From Ctena decussata (Eukaryota; Mollusca; Bivalvia; Lucinida; Lucinidae): 64,000 nucleotides of DNA. The DNA lies in the NCBI GenBank assembly GCA_963989385.1, contig OZ022510.1, positions 33,981,448-34,045,447 on the forward strand. The letters run 5' to 3'. How positions within the stretch are numbered: the first letter of the stretch is position 1; each line of letters begins with the position of its first letter. Positions 22,405 to 34,300 of the stretch are shown in pieces. The position numbers and the translations under genes were made by a program. Under the pieces are notes generated by a model. The model saw only the letters and a program-made list of their open reading frames with translations, ran no database searches and was not told the origin of the DNA.

Positions 22405-23991
22405 TTAAGGTGGAATAGGAAAAAAACAAAGTTTTCAGTTTTCGTGTAAAAAAACAATCATCAAGAAGTTCAGCATTTTTCTTCTTTACGAAATGATTTT
22501 CTTTTAGTTTAAACATATTTTATTTCAACAAACTATAGATATACAATATTTTACAAGATACAATACTACTTAGGATGAGAACGGAAGCTAGTAGCTTATT
22601 TAGTTCTTCTCCTTACGAACTTGACATTACTCATGAAATTTTCTTTTAAGTGTGAAACAAACGCTTCTGTTTCTATGACGTCATGAAAATGTGAGGGATA
22701 GACGTCTTTTTATGCAAAATGGCTAGCGCTCGATTACATATATTTTTCGCATTTGTTTTGCTCTCGGTAAAGATATTGTAATAAATTTCATACCAAAGTG
22801 CGAGCCGTCAAGAGGCCTTTAAAAACGTATAATTACTTCTTCCAAATATTTCCGCGTTTTGTGTTGATTTAGGCAAATATGGCTTTTCATTAGCTACTGA
22901 GTACTGCTTAATTTTCCATAAAAGCTTAGACAGAGAAAAATGTCTCCGAAGAATATATCTGAAAATTCTGATATATACTCGTATTAATAAAATATGTTAA
23001 TGCGTAATTTTAGAAACAATTTTTAGTTTTCACCGTATAGATTTTTCACAAAGTAGATTTGTTTAACTATACCCCCTGTTCCGAGTACGCCGTTTTTTTC
23101 AATGTCAAAAGGAGATTATTCCCAAGAATGTTTTCGAGCATCTATTTAGTTTCTAGTAAAACATTTATGATCTCTTCTAGGGATATAACCGCACAAAAAA
23201 CGAAAACACTGAATAAAGATCTTATTCCGTCTTCGAGAAAGGAAGGTTTTAATAAGCCATGGGTTCATTTTTGCCATGGCATTTATTTTGCGTAACGTGA
23301 CGTCTTGTTTATTGAACTCTTAAAGATATTTCTTCAATTATTTCGCTTTTCATTTTAATAGACTCTCTAGAATGACTTGACACTGGATTATCGGATCTAT
23401 AAGATATGTCGGAAACCGCTCATAGCGCCAAATCTAGTTTGACGCTAGAAAAATCGACGATATCTAAACAGGGGGTATAGTTTAAATATCTACTTTGAGA
23501 AATATTTCCACGGTAAAATCTTAATATTATTTCATCAATACTTCAGATTTACACTTAATTAGAACATATTAAAAAATCAGATATAATTTTCGGAGACGTT
23601 TTTGCTCCATTTCAATTTATACGCGAAAACAGCAAAATTCAACAGCTCATGAAAATTAATGTTTGCACCAATATCACTCGCAATGCGTCAAGATTTGGCA
23701 AAAAGTATAGCACTGCTTTATGTACCCCTTAATGACACGTAAAACGGTATAGAATTCATTTGAATACCTCAACGGACTGCAAAGCAGTGACGATTAAAGT
23801 GGATATCTGAGAGCTATAAATTTTGCGTAAAAATGTCAAACCATCACATTTTCACGACGTGACTGACGTAGGAATCTTTCGTTTTATGCTCAGAAGAAAT
23901 CCATTTAGTGAGTAACAAAGTCTGAAGTTTTTGATGATAGATTGTTTGACTACAAAACTGAAAATTTTGGTTTTGTCCTATTCCACCTTAA
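22405..23991. mobile_element. 1.6-kb whole-length inverted repeat bounded by TTAA
   Basis: ttaa (22405-22408) then ggtggaataggaaaaaaac; the other end is gttttgtcctattccacc then ttaa (23988-23991). The arms pair not only at the ends but through catgaaaatgtgaggg/ccatcacattttcacg, gtctccgaagaatatatctg/cagatataattttcggagac and ctataccccctgtt/aacaggggg near the middle, so nearly all of it is one imperfect palindrome. The TTAA bounds suit a TTAA-targeting transposon such as a piggyBac or Kolobok relative, but no transposase is present and the superfamily is inferred only. Confidence 0.85.
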
Positions 23992-24793
23992 CTTTCCCTT
24001 GGCACATCTTTCTCGCTTTTTACAAATTCAAAATCAAGGATGATGTTAATCGTTTAATGCCGTAGATTTTTAATGCTTTGTTCTATTTCTAATAATTAAC
24101 ATTCATTTGAGGCATTAAAAACACTAATGCACCATTCGAATTTCAAGTCCTCGATTTTTTTTTGTGATTTTTTTTTATTTTTTGTCATTATTTATCATCT
24201 GCGCCCCAGGTGGTAGTGTTTTCATTTTCTGGTGTTGTTGACATTCCTCTGCAAATACCACCGGACGTTTGTCCTCGAACAAATTACGGAACACTTCAAA
24301 CTCTGGTGATGGCCATTTGAAGAATGCAGTAGAATTCGGTTAAGGAATCTGTTTTCTCGATTGTGCTTTTTGGTGTTCGGTGTTATGTTTTAACTTTTGT
24401 GCAGAACTTTAGAATTGCAGAATCGGACGATTGCCCCATATTATTTATCTATCTATTAATTACTTTCATTGGGTCGTTTTTTGTGTGTTTTTGCGCCTAA
24501 GATTACAGTTGTTGTGCGCTAATCAACGACAGTACAGCGATGTTACAGGTGCATATAGGTACGCTTCTGCCTTGTGGCATATCCAGCCAGAAATGATGTG
24601 TAATTACAACGTTCACAGGCTTAAATTGTCTCTGTCTGTATCTTTATCTGTCTCTGTCTCTCCCTGTCTCTCTTCCGGTCTCTCTCTCTGTCTCTCTGTC
24701 TCTCTCTCTCTCTCTCTGTGTAATTAGTATACATGTAGTTACATGACAGAAAACCTGGAAAGCAACTCCGTGCTAAACATTTGCTGTCTACTT
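23992..24793. other. No gene recognised; contains a CT microsatellite
   Basis: The stretch holds poly-T runs and a TCTC/TCTG microsatellite at 24629-24718. The arginine/glutamate-rich minus-strand frame there is a translation of that microsatellite. Confidence 0.5.
24629..24718. repeat. (TC)n/(TCTG)n microsatellite
   Basis: Continuous ctgtctct-type repeat, ending in a clean tctctctctctctctctg run. Confidence 0.9.
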
Positions 24794-24860
24794 CCCAGCA
24801 GGCACACACGGTTGAATCAACCTTGAATCAACCTTGATTCAACCTTGTGTGCCCAGTGGG
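24794..24860. repeat. Minimal 67-bp palindromic element, GGCACACA ends and TTGAATCAA core
   Basis: cccagcaggcacacacg ... cttgtgtgcccagtggg are inverted ends; the core is ttgaatcaacc twice, then its complement. The ends match the ACGT-core copies (for example 17168-17280) but the core is different, so the ends are the conserved part. A related core without clear ends is at 38970-39022. Confidence 0.7.
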
Positions 24861-25107
24861 TTGGCATTGTTTACTGCCTGTTGCGTTCTGTCAACTGTTT
24901 ATAATTTATAATTTCTAATGGGTGAGTACTGTCTACTGTGACATTTAATGCGCATGCGCAAGCACAAATTTGACAGGTTAATCGTATCAAGTTTGATGCT
25001 GCATTCGACCAGTGTGGGAAAAGTTGTCGCGCGTAAATGAGTTCAAAGCAGCAAATGATGGCACAAATAGAGTTCCGTACATTTTTTTTATTAAAACGCC
25101 TATGTGC

Positions 25108-25113
25108 TATATA
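25108..25113 (+). promoter_or_regulatory. TATA-like word upstream of the Ly6 gene
   Basis: tatata lies 142 bases before the ATG at 25250. Position and sequence are compatible with a TATA box, but AT-rich DNA gives such words by chance. Confidence 0.2.
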
Positions 25114-25249
25114 GGCTGACTCCAATGCGCATGAGCTAATAGTTTTTTTTCTGATCCTAAACAGACATCGTGCAATCTATATTGGCTGGCTCTGTACTGG
25201 GAAGTAATACATATCTGCCAGCCGCGGAGGAATCTAAGTTTTCGAAATA

Positions 25250-25311
25250 ATGGAAGTTAAAACGATTGTTGTGTTGGTGGGATTGACGCTGGCTGTGCTG
25301 ATAAAAGATAG
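25250..25311 (+). CDS. Ly6 gene exon 1 (signal peptide)
   Basis: ATG to AG|gtaata; 62 nt, ending in phase 2. Encodes MEVKT, the hydrophobic core and KD plus two bases of S21. Same length and phase as the relic exon at 1234-1295. Confidence 0.85.
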
Positions 25312-28300
25312 GTAATAATTTTATTTTCAAATAATATACAGATAAGTAATACCTATACAACGTTTGTCCGCCTGTACGGGGAAAATTATCCGCCTGTTGT
25401 ATCAAAATATAATATACTTTCACTCACTGTAGACTTTCCGCTGTTCAGTGATTAACCCTTAATGCGCCAAAAAGCAGACGACAGAATTTTCGTCTGCAGA
25501 TGTTTTTGTCCAAGCTATATCATATTGAAAATTCAAAGACTGTAGGGCAAACAGTGTAGATCCAGATGAGGTGGCTCATTATGAACCACCTCATCTGGAT
25601 CTACACTGTTTGCAAATTCAACAAGTGTTCATTTTTGACGCTTTAAGCGTTAAGTGTATTGGAAATTATTCAGTTTGCAAGTCGAAGTTCTGTTTTTATT
25701 TTTGCTAATACATGTTTCTAGTCCATAATTCAATTTTGTCCAGATACTTTCTATAGTTTGCTAAAGTTATTTCATCTATAACTTTAATTTCTTCTTGAGT
25801 TAAACACAAGGGCGTAGCTACCATTACGCAAATACGCAGGTGCGTATTGAAATTTTGTCAAATTGACAAAATTTCAACACACACCTGCGTATTTTCATGC
25901 TGAAATGTTGTTAATTGGGCATAATTTAAATAGTAACTGCCAACAGACCTCTATTATTGCCCTCAAAGAATATAAAACATGATTGTGCGTACTGTGTAAG
26001 TGGCCCTAGCTACGCCCCTGAAACACATCTAGAATCATGGAATGGTAAAAATCCAAATTCAATCATACGGACCAAAGCTTTCTCTCATCTTTCTTTATAT
26101 TTGATGGTACCATTCTGCTGGGACACAAATCTTCATGGAACTGACCCTTCACTGACGCACAGGTCAGCGAGCTTGGAATTCAGCTGTCAGAGTAGCCTAG
26201 CCACTAGACGAAGTTATATCAGTAATCCATTTTATTTTTTCCCGTTCATACAGCTAGTCTCCCTATGGCTCGACTTATTCCGATAATGCATATATCAGAA
26301 AATGACTGATCCAATTTATAGACTGGCCAGAGAAAAGAAGCAAAACTTTTCCCTCATGTACGGGGAGATAATCTACGAGCTAAAAGCTTGTGGATTATTG
26401 CCCCGCACAAGCGGACGAAATAATAGTATAACTTTTCATTGACGCATGTGCGGGGAGATCATCCATGGCATAAATGGAGAACGAAAATCTGTTCAGATTC
26501 CCTTGTCACATGACCATATATGGTAAAAGGCATTTAAGTCTTCTTCTCCAGAATTAATAGACAGAACGCATTGAAACTTTGTGTATATATAGCACTGGGC
26601 ACTCGAGCTCCAAATGATGATCCTGGGTTGACCCTGACCATTTACGGTAAGGTCAAATTTCCTTTTATTTGAGGAAATTATGTTACATCGCTCAATCATA
26701 CTTCTCCGAAATTATTGAAGAATTTGGTCTATTACAAAATCTGGCATATGAGTACACGACTTTCTTTTAGTTCCAGGGGTCCATGCAAATGCCACATTTT
26801 ATAATTATATTGATAAATATAACATAATTTTAAGCGCTTTCGTCTCTAAAGCTGCTGGGTCAACTCGAACCAATTTTTTTCACGGAGCCCCAAGACTGGA
26901 GGAAAAAAAGTTCTTATTATGGTCCTGGCCTGGTCACAAGAGTTTAAGGTCATTCACTGACATTTGTCTGAGACTGACCTCAGATTTCAATATCTCCAAA
27001 AAGACCATATGAGCCGATTGCCTATGAATGAAAGTGTGCTTGAATAATTGTGGTCACATGACCAAACTGGCTGTCACGCCGACATACGTTAAAAGATATG
27101 TTTGTTTCTTCTCCAGAAACAAAGGCTTGAAACTAATAATACAACATTGGGTACTCAAGTACTAACACTTCTGTTCAAGCAATTTTCCTGGGTTGATTTT
27201 GACCTTTTTATGACAAAGTCAATTTTGCTTCCTGAAACAGCTGTATGTAAAAAGCTTAAACACACGATTTGTGAAAAAAGAAAACTTTTAAGTACGTGGT
27301 GCATAACTTGGTGGATATAGTCTTGGTGTATTTGCTGAAAAGCCCTATATAGAACCATTGGAAGGTAATGCAGTTTGCTTTCCAACACGCGACATCACAT
27401 GACTTTAAATGACGTCAAAATAAATCGTTGCTTTCTACAATCTGATTGGACGTCGATGACGTCATTGTCACTGTTCCGCTGTTTGCAGAATAACAGCGTG
27501 TAAACGTTTCTTACTGCTTCAGTTTTAGCGCTCATATAAGATTTTTCGTCAAGGTTTTGATTGAAACGAACGTAAATGTTTATCGAAGTGTAAACTACAT
27601 TTGGTCACTAGCAAAGTTTACATGAACCTTCGTGGTTCATTCACTTTGCACGCGACACTTTGTAGTTTACACTTTCGAAGTGTAAACTACATTTGGTCAC
27701 TAGCAAAAGTTTACATGAACCTTCGTGGTTCATTCACTTTGCACGCGACACTTTGTAGTTTACACTTTCGAAGTGTAAACTACATTTGGTCACTAGCAAA
27801 AGTTTACATGAACCTCTTTGGAGTTCATTCACTTTGCACGCGACCCTATGTAGTTTACATTTCGATAGACCTCAGAAAATGAAATTCATTCCTTTAAAGA
27901 AATGAGTATGTGATTAAAACGATGTCTAGATTCAACAATTTTCAAACACTTCTTCTTCAAGGCCACTGGTCTAGAAGTTTGTGAAAGGACATGCTGTCAT
28001 TCCTGTATATGGTAAACACTTTTACGAATCTTCCCAAGTCATTGAAACTTGATATCTGAACTCCTGTACTATCACATTTGAGCCGCGACACGAGAAAACC
28101 AACAATGTGGTTGTGCCCCCAGCGCAGACTCAGATCAGCCTGGGCATCCGCCCAGTCTGATCAGATTCTTCGCAGGGCGCTCAAAAGGTACCTTAGAGTC
28201 TAAGCTACCTTCATGCGGACAGCGAAGACTCTGATCAGACTGGGCGGATGCCCAGGCTGATCTGAGTCTGCGCTGGGCGCACAACCACTTTGTTGGTTTT

Positions 28301-31300
28301 ATCGTGTCGCGACATTTATTCTGACACTTGACTTTACAGAAAAGTCAAAGAACTTCTATGCTTAAGGCGAGGATTTTCCCCATATGACCACCGGCACGTC
28401 AGGTTCGAATTTTCACAAATATGTAAGCCGTGTGATTTGTGATTTAGTCCCAATGATATGGGGAGGTTATCCAGGCTGACCGTTCCTACCCTAAATTTAA
28501 GGTTTTCTCATACCTCATCTTTAGGGGTAATAAAAATATTGAAATCAGTCATCCATCATGTTCATTTCAACATTTTTTTGTCATAAATGCATGCGATACA
28601 TGCGTATCACAATACAAGCAATGATTTTCTTCTTGTTACGCCTGATTGGCATTTCAACTTGCAAAACTTATATACTGTTCACAAAAGATAGCGGATATTC
28701 AGGTATGAAAAATTGTAGCATCTACAATAAATGTGATATCCATATGAAACGCTAAGTATTGATTAGATAAATTTGACGATATATCCTGTCACGTGATCTG
28801 CATATAACTTGTTTCAGACAGGGGGTTAGGGCTAAAATGTGGTAAATTCGAACAAAAATTATTGAAATTATTCAACCAAGCTAACCTTTTTATGCACTTT
28901 TAAGTTTTGTATGCTAAAAGATTTGTTTTGTTCTTCAAAACTGTCACTTTGGGAAGAACCAGAAAACAAAAATTCGTACAGGTGCATCGAGCTACCGAAA
29001 AATTTAGACGTTTATGGCTTGCACTCTTTTATTTGATGCAACAGAGTGTAAAACCAATTTACAGTTTGTTAAATGAAGCATGACGAGTGTTTCTGTGTAA
29101 ATTTTGTAATCTGAAAAGAATCTGTTTCCACACCAGATTCGTGTGAAATTTGGGTGTCGACCTCCTGTCTAAAACGAATAACACGCAGATCACGTGACAG
29201 GATATACCATCAAAAGTGTAATGCAAAAATTAAATGTTTTGTCGAATATTTGTCTTGGACGGACACACAGCGCCAAGTATGTGCAACTATGGTTACGTAC
29301 CGCTGAGCCACTTTGGGAAAGTCGTTAGGAGAATTGAACTGAACTGAACTGAACGAATATTTGTCTAACGGATACTTACCGTTTCAGATGGATTTTGTAT
29401 TTTTTTAATTTATATAATTTTTAATTTCCCCTACTTTTTGAGAACAGTATAGTTATATTCAGAACGGCCATTTAAGCCCTTTCCCCAGTGACCCAGCATG
29501 TCCTTTATGCAGGAGACTTATGCATGGTAATTACGCAATACATATTAGTGGGATGCTGGGTCACGGGGTCAAACAACTCCTCTGTACCCATTCTTTCGAT
29601 TGAAGCCAAAATACAACATATTTTTCTTCTCCGAATTGGAGAGCAGGGGCAGAGGGTATAATCGATTCCACTAATTTTCACTTCCTGTAGAGTCTGTACA
29701 TCATATTTGGCTTCCGCCGAGTCTGTCTACGATCTCTTGCTTCCTGCCGAGACTTCTGTACATGATAAATGGCTACCTGCAGAGACTGTCCGCATGATTC
29801 TGCTTCCTGCCGAGGCTCTCGGCAGAAAGCAGAGTCACGCGGACAGTCTCGGCAGGAAGCCATATTTCGAGGACAGTACTCCCTGCAGGAAGCAAGAGTT
29901 CGCGGACAGTCTCGGCGGAAGCCAAATATGACGGACAGTCTCTGCAGGAAGCAAAAATTGGCGGACTAGTTTATACCCTGTGAGGGGTAGACTAGGTGGC
30001 AGGAGATTCATTTTATGGATTCTTTAATGAACAGAAAAAAAACTACGTCTAGCTTAAGTGAACGATTTAGGTCATCTTTCTCTCTTGTTTTACGGTCACC
30101 TCTCGATATCTCAAAGTCAAATTTCATCCCAAACTGCTGATATCTCCAACTAAATTTTCTAGAACCAGAAAATTTACTTTGAGATATCAGTAGTTTGAGA
30201 TAACAAGTGCTGAAATTTAAATAAAAATAGGGAATGTGTCCAAATTATATTCTTTGAGGTATTTTGAGATATCAGTGTCCGAGACATCGCGAGTTAACTG
30301 TATTTGATTCGAACTGTTCTATGTTGAAATCTCATAACGCTTGCATTCTGAACTTTACCTTGGGGACAAATATGTGGACAATTATATTACGTATGGAGGT
30401 CATGAAAGACGCAACAGAAGCGGTTAACCAGTACTAAGTGCACCTACTTTCGCCAGTAACTGACAACTGCCCTTCTTGAATCAACGGAAGGAGAAACGAA
30501 AGTATGTGGCCAGACCCGGTTTCGAACCCAGGGCCCGCTGACTTATGAGTCAGGTGCCCTACCGATTGCGCTATGCGGCCCGGCCTATTCATTCTACAAC
30601 CTACATTGTACTATTGTAAGATTTGAAATCTGTTGTAGAGTAGCTGTTTCGGGAAGTTCCCAACTTTGTTATTTTCTCGAACAGAAAATCCCAATATCGG
30701 ACAACGGCTTATTCCAAAATTACGGATAATTCCAAAATTTACATTGCGCAAGCTCTGGACTGACTTGACTCATCGTGATCAATAAAAACTATTACTAACA
30801 GGCTTCTTTAAGCCAGAACAGGAATCGATATGTAGTACGATATATGTGGAATATATATTGGCCGACTGTTTGTCTGCAAGAATGTTATGTAATGACACTT
30901 TAATCTTTAAAGCTCCAAAACAAGCAGACGACAAATTTACGTCTGCAAAATTTCCAAAAAAAAAAAAAAATATTGTCCAAGCTATAACATTTTGAAAACT
31001 CAAAGACTAGCGGGCAAACAGTGTAGATTTAGATGAGGCGGCTCATTATGAGCCACCTCATCAAGGTCTACACTGGGTGCAAATTCAAATATTATCACCT
31101 CAGGCGCTTAAAGCGTTAATGCGAAACAGAAGTCCCTGGTAGTCGTTCGAACTCAGCTGAAGTTGACATTTTGTGATCGATCATCGATTTATGAAGATGA
31201 TCGATGATTGAGTAAACATCGATTATTGAGACTGTTAGTAACCTATTTAAAATTAACACTTGTTGCTTTTTCCCCCAAGTGCTTTTCCTTTGCTATTTTA

Positions 31301-34300
31301 TTATCTTTATACATCTCGACTAAGAATTCCACAGAGAAAATGCTAAAAGCACGAACAAAGGTGCTAGGATGGAGCATAGATGCCGTTTGGGCGTGATACT
31401 ACTATTAATTTGCCGATTAATCGAGTTGCCAGTCCATAACATGACTCGTTTGCAGCAAACGACTGATAAAATGATCACAATTTGACAAACTCGATTTATC
31501 ATTTTTTTCAATATGCAAATACTTTTGTGCCAAGTAAATGCATTATACTACTTATTACATATTTAATGCTCCTTTGAAATTTGACTTCGCAAGGACAGCA
31601 TTAGCTGAAACTGCATCCTCATTGAGAGTCCATAGACTATGGACTTTAGTGTCGAGGTACATGTACAATGGAATATAAGTTTAATATGGGACAGGGACAT
31701 GATGTGCTTCCAGTCAGAGCGGAATTCGGTGGGTTTATGTTTCTTGTAGACCTGCTCGATATATTCTGAAAATCCTAAAGGAATCTTTGTCAATATAAAC
31801 GAACTCACAAACAATTTATATATATATGAATCCTGTGATATATGCAGCGAGTAAAACTAAGAACAAATCTTTTTGGCTCAAAGCCAATGCACTCATCTCA
31901 AAAGAAATGAGCCGCGACGCGAGAAAACCAACAATGTGGTTGTGCGCCAAGTGCAGACTCAGATCACCCTTGGCATCAAACCAGTCCGATCAGACTCTTC
32001 GCTTAGCGCTCAAAGCGTAGCTAAGAGTCTAAGCTACCTCCATGCGGACAGCGAAGACTCTGATCAGACTGGGCGGATGCCCAGGCTGATCCGAGTCTGC
32101 GCTGGGCGCACAACCACATTGTTGGTTTTGTCGTGTCGCGGCTCAAATACTCTGTTCTAAGACAAGCGCGAACAGTTTAAACCTAGACCAGTCTGCGAAT
32201 ACGTACAATCTAACCATACCATTTGTAGTTCCAACAGACAAAAACGAACGTTTGTAGCTTTAAAAATATCAAAAAGTGAGTTGCTTTGCGCATGTCTGCA
32301 TAGTTCTCATATGCCCTAAGGAAGTATTTCGTGTGCCGTAGCCAACAGATATTGGCACCGGCTTTTTATTCACATGGTTTTTGGAAGGAAACATCAATAT
32401 TGTAACAATCTCAAGGGCAACTGCATAGAGTAGTCATAATTTAAAACATATAATGGAATGGAATGAATGGAAAAGACTGGCAGGGAAGTCTCCTTCATTT
32501 CAATTTATTGATTTAGGACGGTTCTGTTACGGGAAAGAATTTGCTCCCTTTGTGGGAGCAAATTCTTGTCTGCAATAGTACCATTCCAGGCTCTGAGAGT
32601 GAATTGAAGCTAGCTAAATGAAGATTATGATTTAACCCATTCCTTTCAGTTCCAACCCATTCCATTTCAGGTTTTAAACTATGTCCATAGCAGTAATATT
32701 TGAATAGCGTCACGAAATGAAGGACGTGCGAATAGCCAAGGCTTAGATCAGAATGTGCACTTACAGGGGAAGCAACTGTGTCATTTTCGTTTTGGCTCCC
32801 TTGTCGATTAGGGTCAACTCTTAAAGAAAATAAGTTGATCTCCTAGATTTGGCTGGCTGGTTGTTTTGGGATTAACGGCTGTTTCAGAGGGTATTTCAGT
32901 CTATATCGAGCCGTCTCCCTGAGAGTGAAATAAGAAAAGACAAGTAATAGGAGAGAGAAAGCATATCCTAACAACCCCCACCACAACTACTGCACGCACA
33001 GCAGGCCCTTGCCCTACGATTAACCAAATTATTAAGACGCCCCGGCACTGGAAGTTACCCAGCACCATCGCTCGACCGCAACCACCCGCAGAAGAAAACT
33101 ATTTCCTTCAAGACTTCAAAGATAGACCATTTTAAAAAGGGTTCTGTCGTCCTGGAAAGCAATCAAGAAGTCACATATTTGCTTTTCTTTTGAGAAAATT
33201 CGGGCGGGTGAGTGTATTCACCATAAAGTACATGTATATGTTATACCTCTCATTAGAACTGTCTCGGCGGGACGGTTATGGTGAGGGGCTAAAACATATC
33301 TTTTTTTCTTAGAGAAATAAGAAAATAAACTAAGCATTAGAGAATTATCTTTAAAATCCCACCTTATCTGGAATTCATAAACTGCTCAGTGGAACTGGAA
33401 AAGTTCTGATCAGGCTGCGCTGACTCGGAAGGCTGATAAGAACAAAAAAAAAAGGTTATGTAACATGGCCGTGTGATTTTTTGTCTTAATTTCGTTGTGC
33501 AAACCCGAGGGGACAACGCTCTATCAGGCCCGGATCCAGGGGGTGGGCTTTGGGGCTACAGCCCGCCATTTTGGCCTCTGTGATATAGTCCCCAGATGAC
33601 AATGAGTATCTGCTGACAGGTTGAGATAATTTATCCATGTGGTTAGATTAAAATATATGTTGTGACATCTCATTAGAATCGCCTCGGGAGGCGATTCTAA
33701 TGAGATATCACAACATATATTTCAAGGCAAAAAGATATTTTCAAAAAAAAACTCTTTAAATTGATCCCTTATTATGTCATATTTCCAAGCCCCCCCCCCT
33801 CCTCTTCCCCATCCCACATACACATCTCGGCACCTCCGAGCCCTACCACTTTCAGAGCCCCACCAGTAAGTGGTGGTCTGGATCCGGACCTGCTCTATAT
33901 TCATAATCCATGCAGGAGTCGCGTATGCTTGTCCGGTAGATTCTCGATTATTTCATACTCATCCGATCATGTCGCTTACTCGTAAAAACTGGCTTCGCGA
34001 GAAAGTCTATCAGTCGTTCTTCGTTTACGATATCAGTCGTCGTCATAATTCTTCAGTTATGAATGCCCAAAACTAACTAAAAATTTGTCAAATTTGCTGG
34101 ATTTTGCTTTTCAATAAATCCCTAAAAGGACGCCTTGAACTATCAAAACATGGCCCGCCTTGCATTGTAGCGGTTACTCATACATTAAGCCGCAAACAGC
34201 TCTTTTCCACGTACACAGTCTCTAGGGGTAGGTCATACATTCTTCAAGCGGCCCGATATGACTGAAATACTGTTGAAGGGTCGTATAACCCAAATGTGAT

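Noticed and set aside
24621..24809. Arginine/glutamate-rich protein on the minus strand
   Set aside because: Pure translation of the TC/TCTG microsatellite.
27584..27864. CRISPR-like array
   Set aside because: Three units without unique spacers of constant size in a eukaryotic context; each unit is simply a hairpin repeated in tandem.
29707..29931. 74-codon frame conserved in all three 333-bp elements, on one or both strands
   Set aside because: The palindrome and ~30-bp internal units make both strands open together; no domain, no start context, and the 'protein' on one strand is the mirror of the other.
30508..30584. Functional tRNA-Met gene
   Set aside because: The tRNA-like unit runs straight into a SINE body shared with 40468-40676, with no terminator, so it is a SINE head.
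33722..33985. Overlapping proline/serine-rich frames around the C-rich run
   Set aside because: Low-complexity translation of ccccccccct-type sequence inside intron 1.
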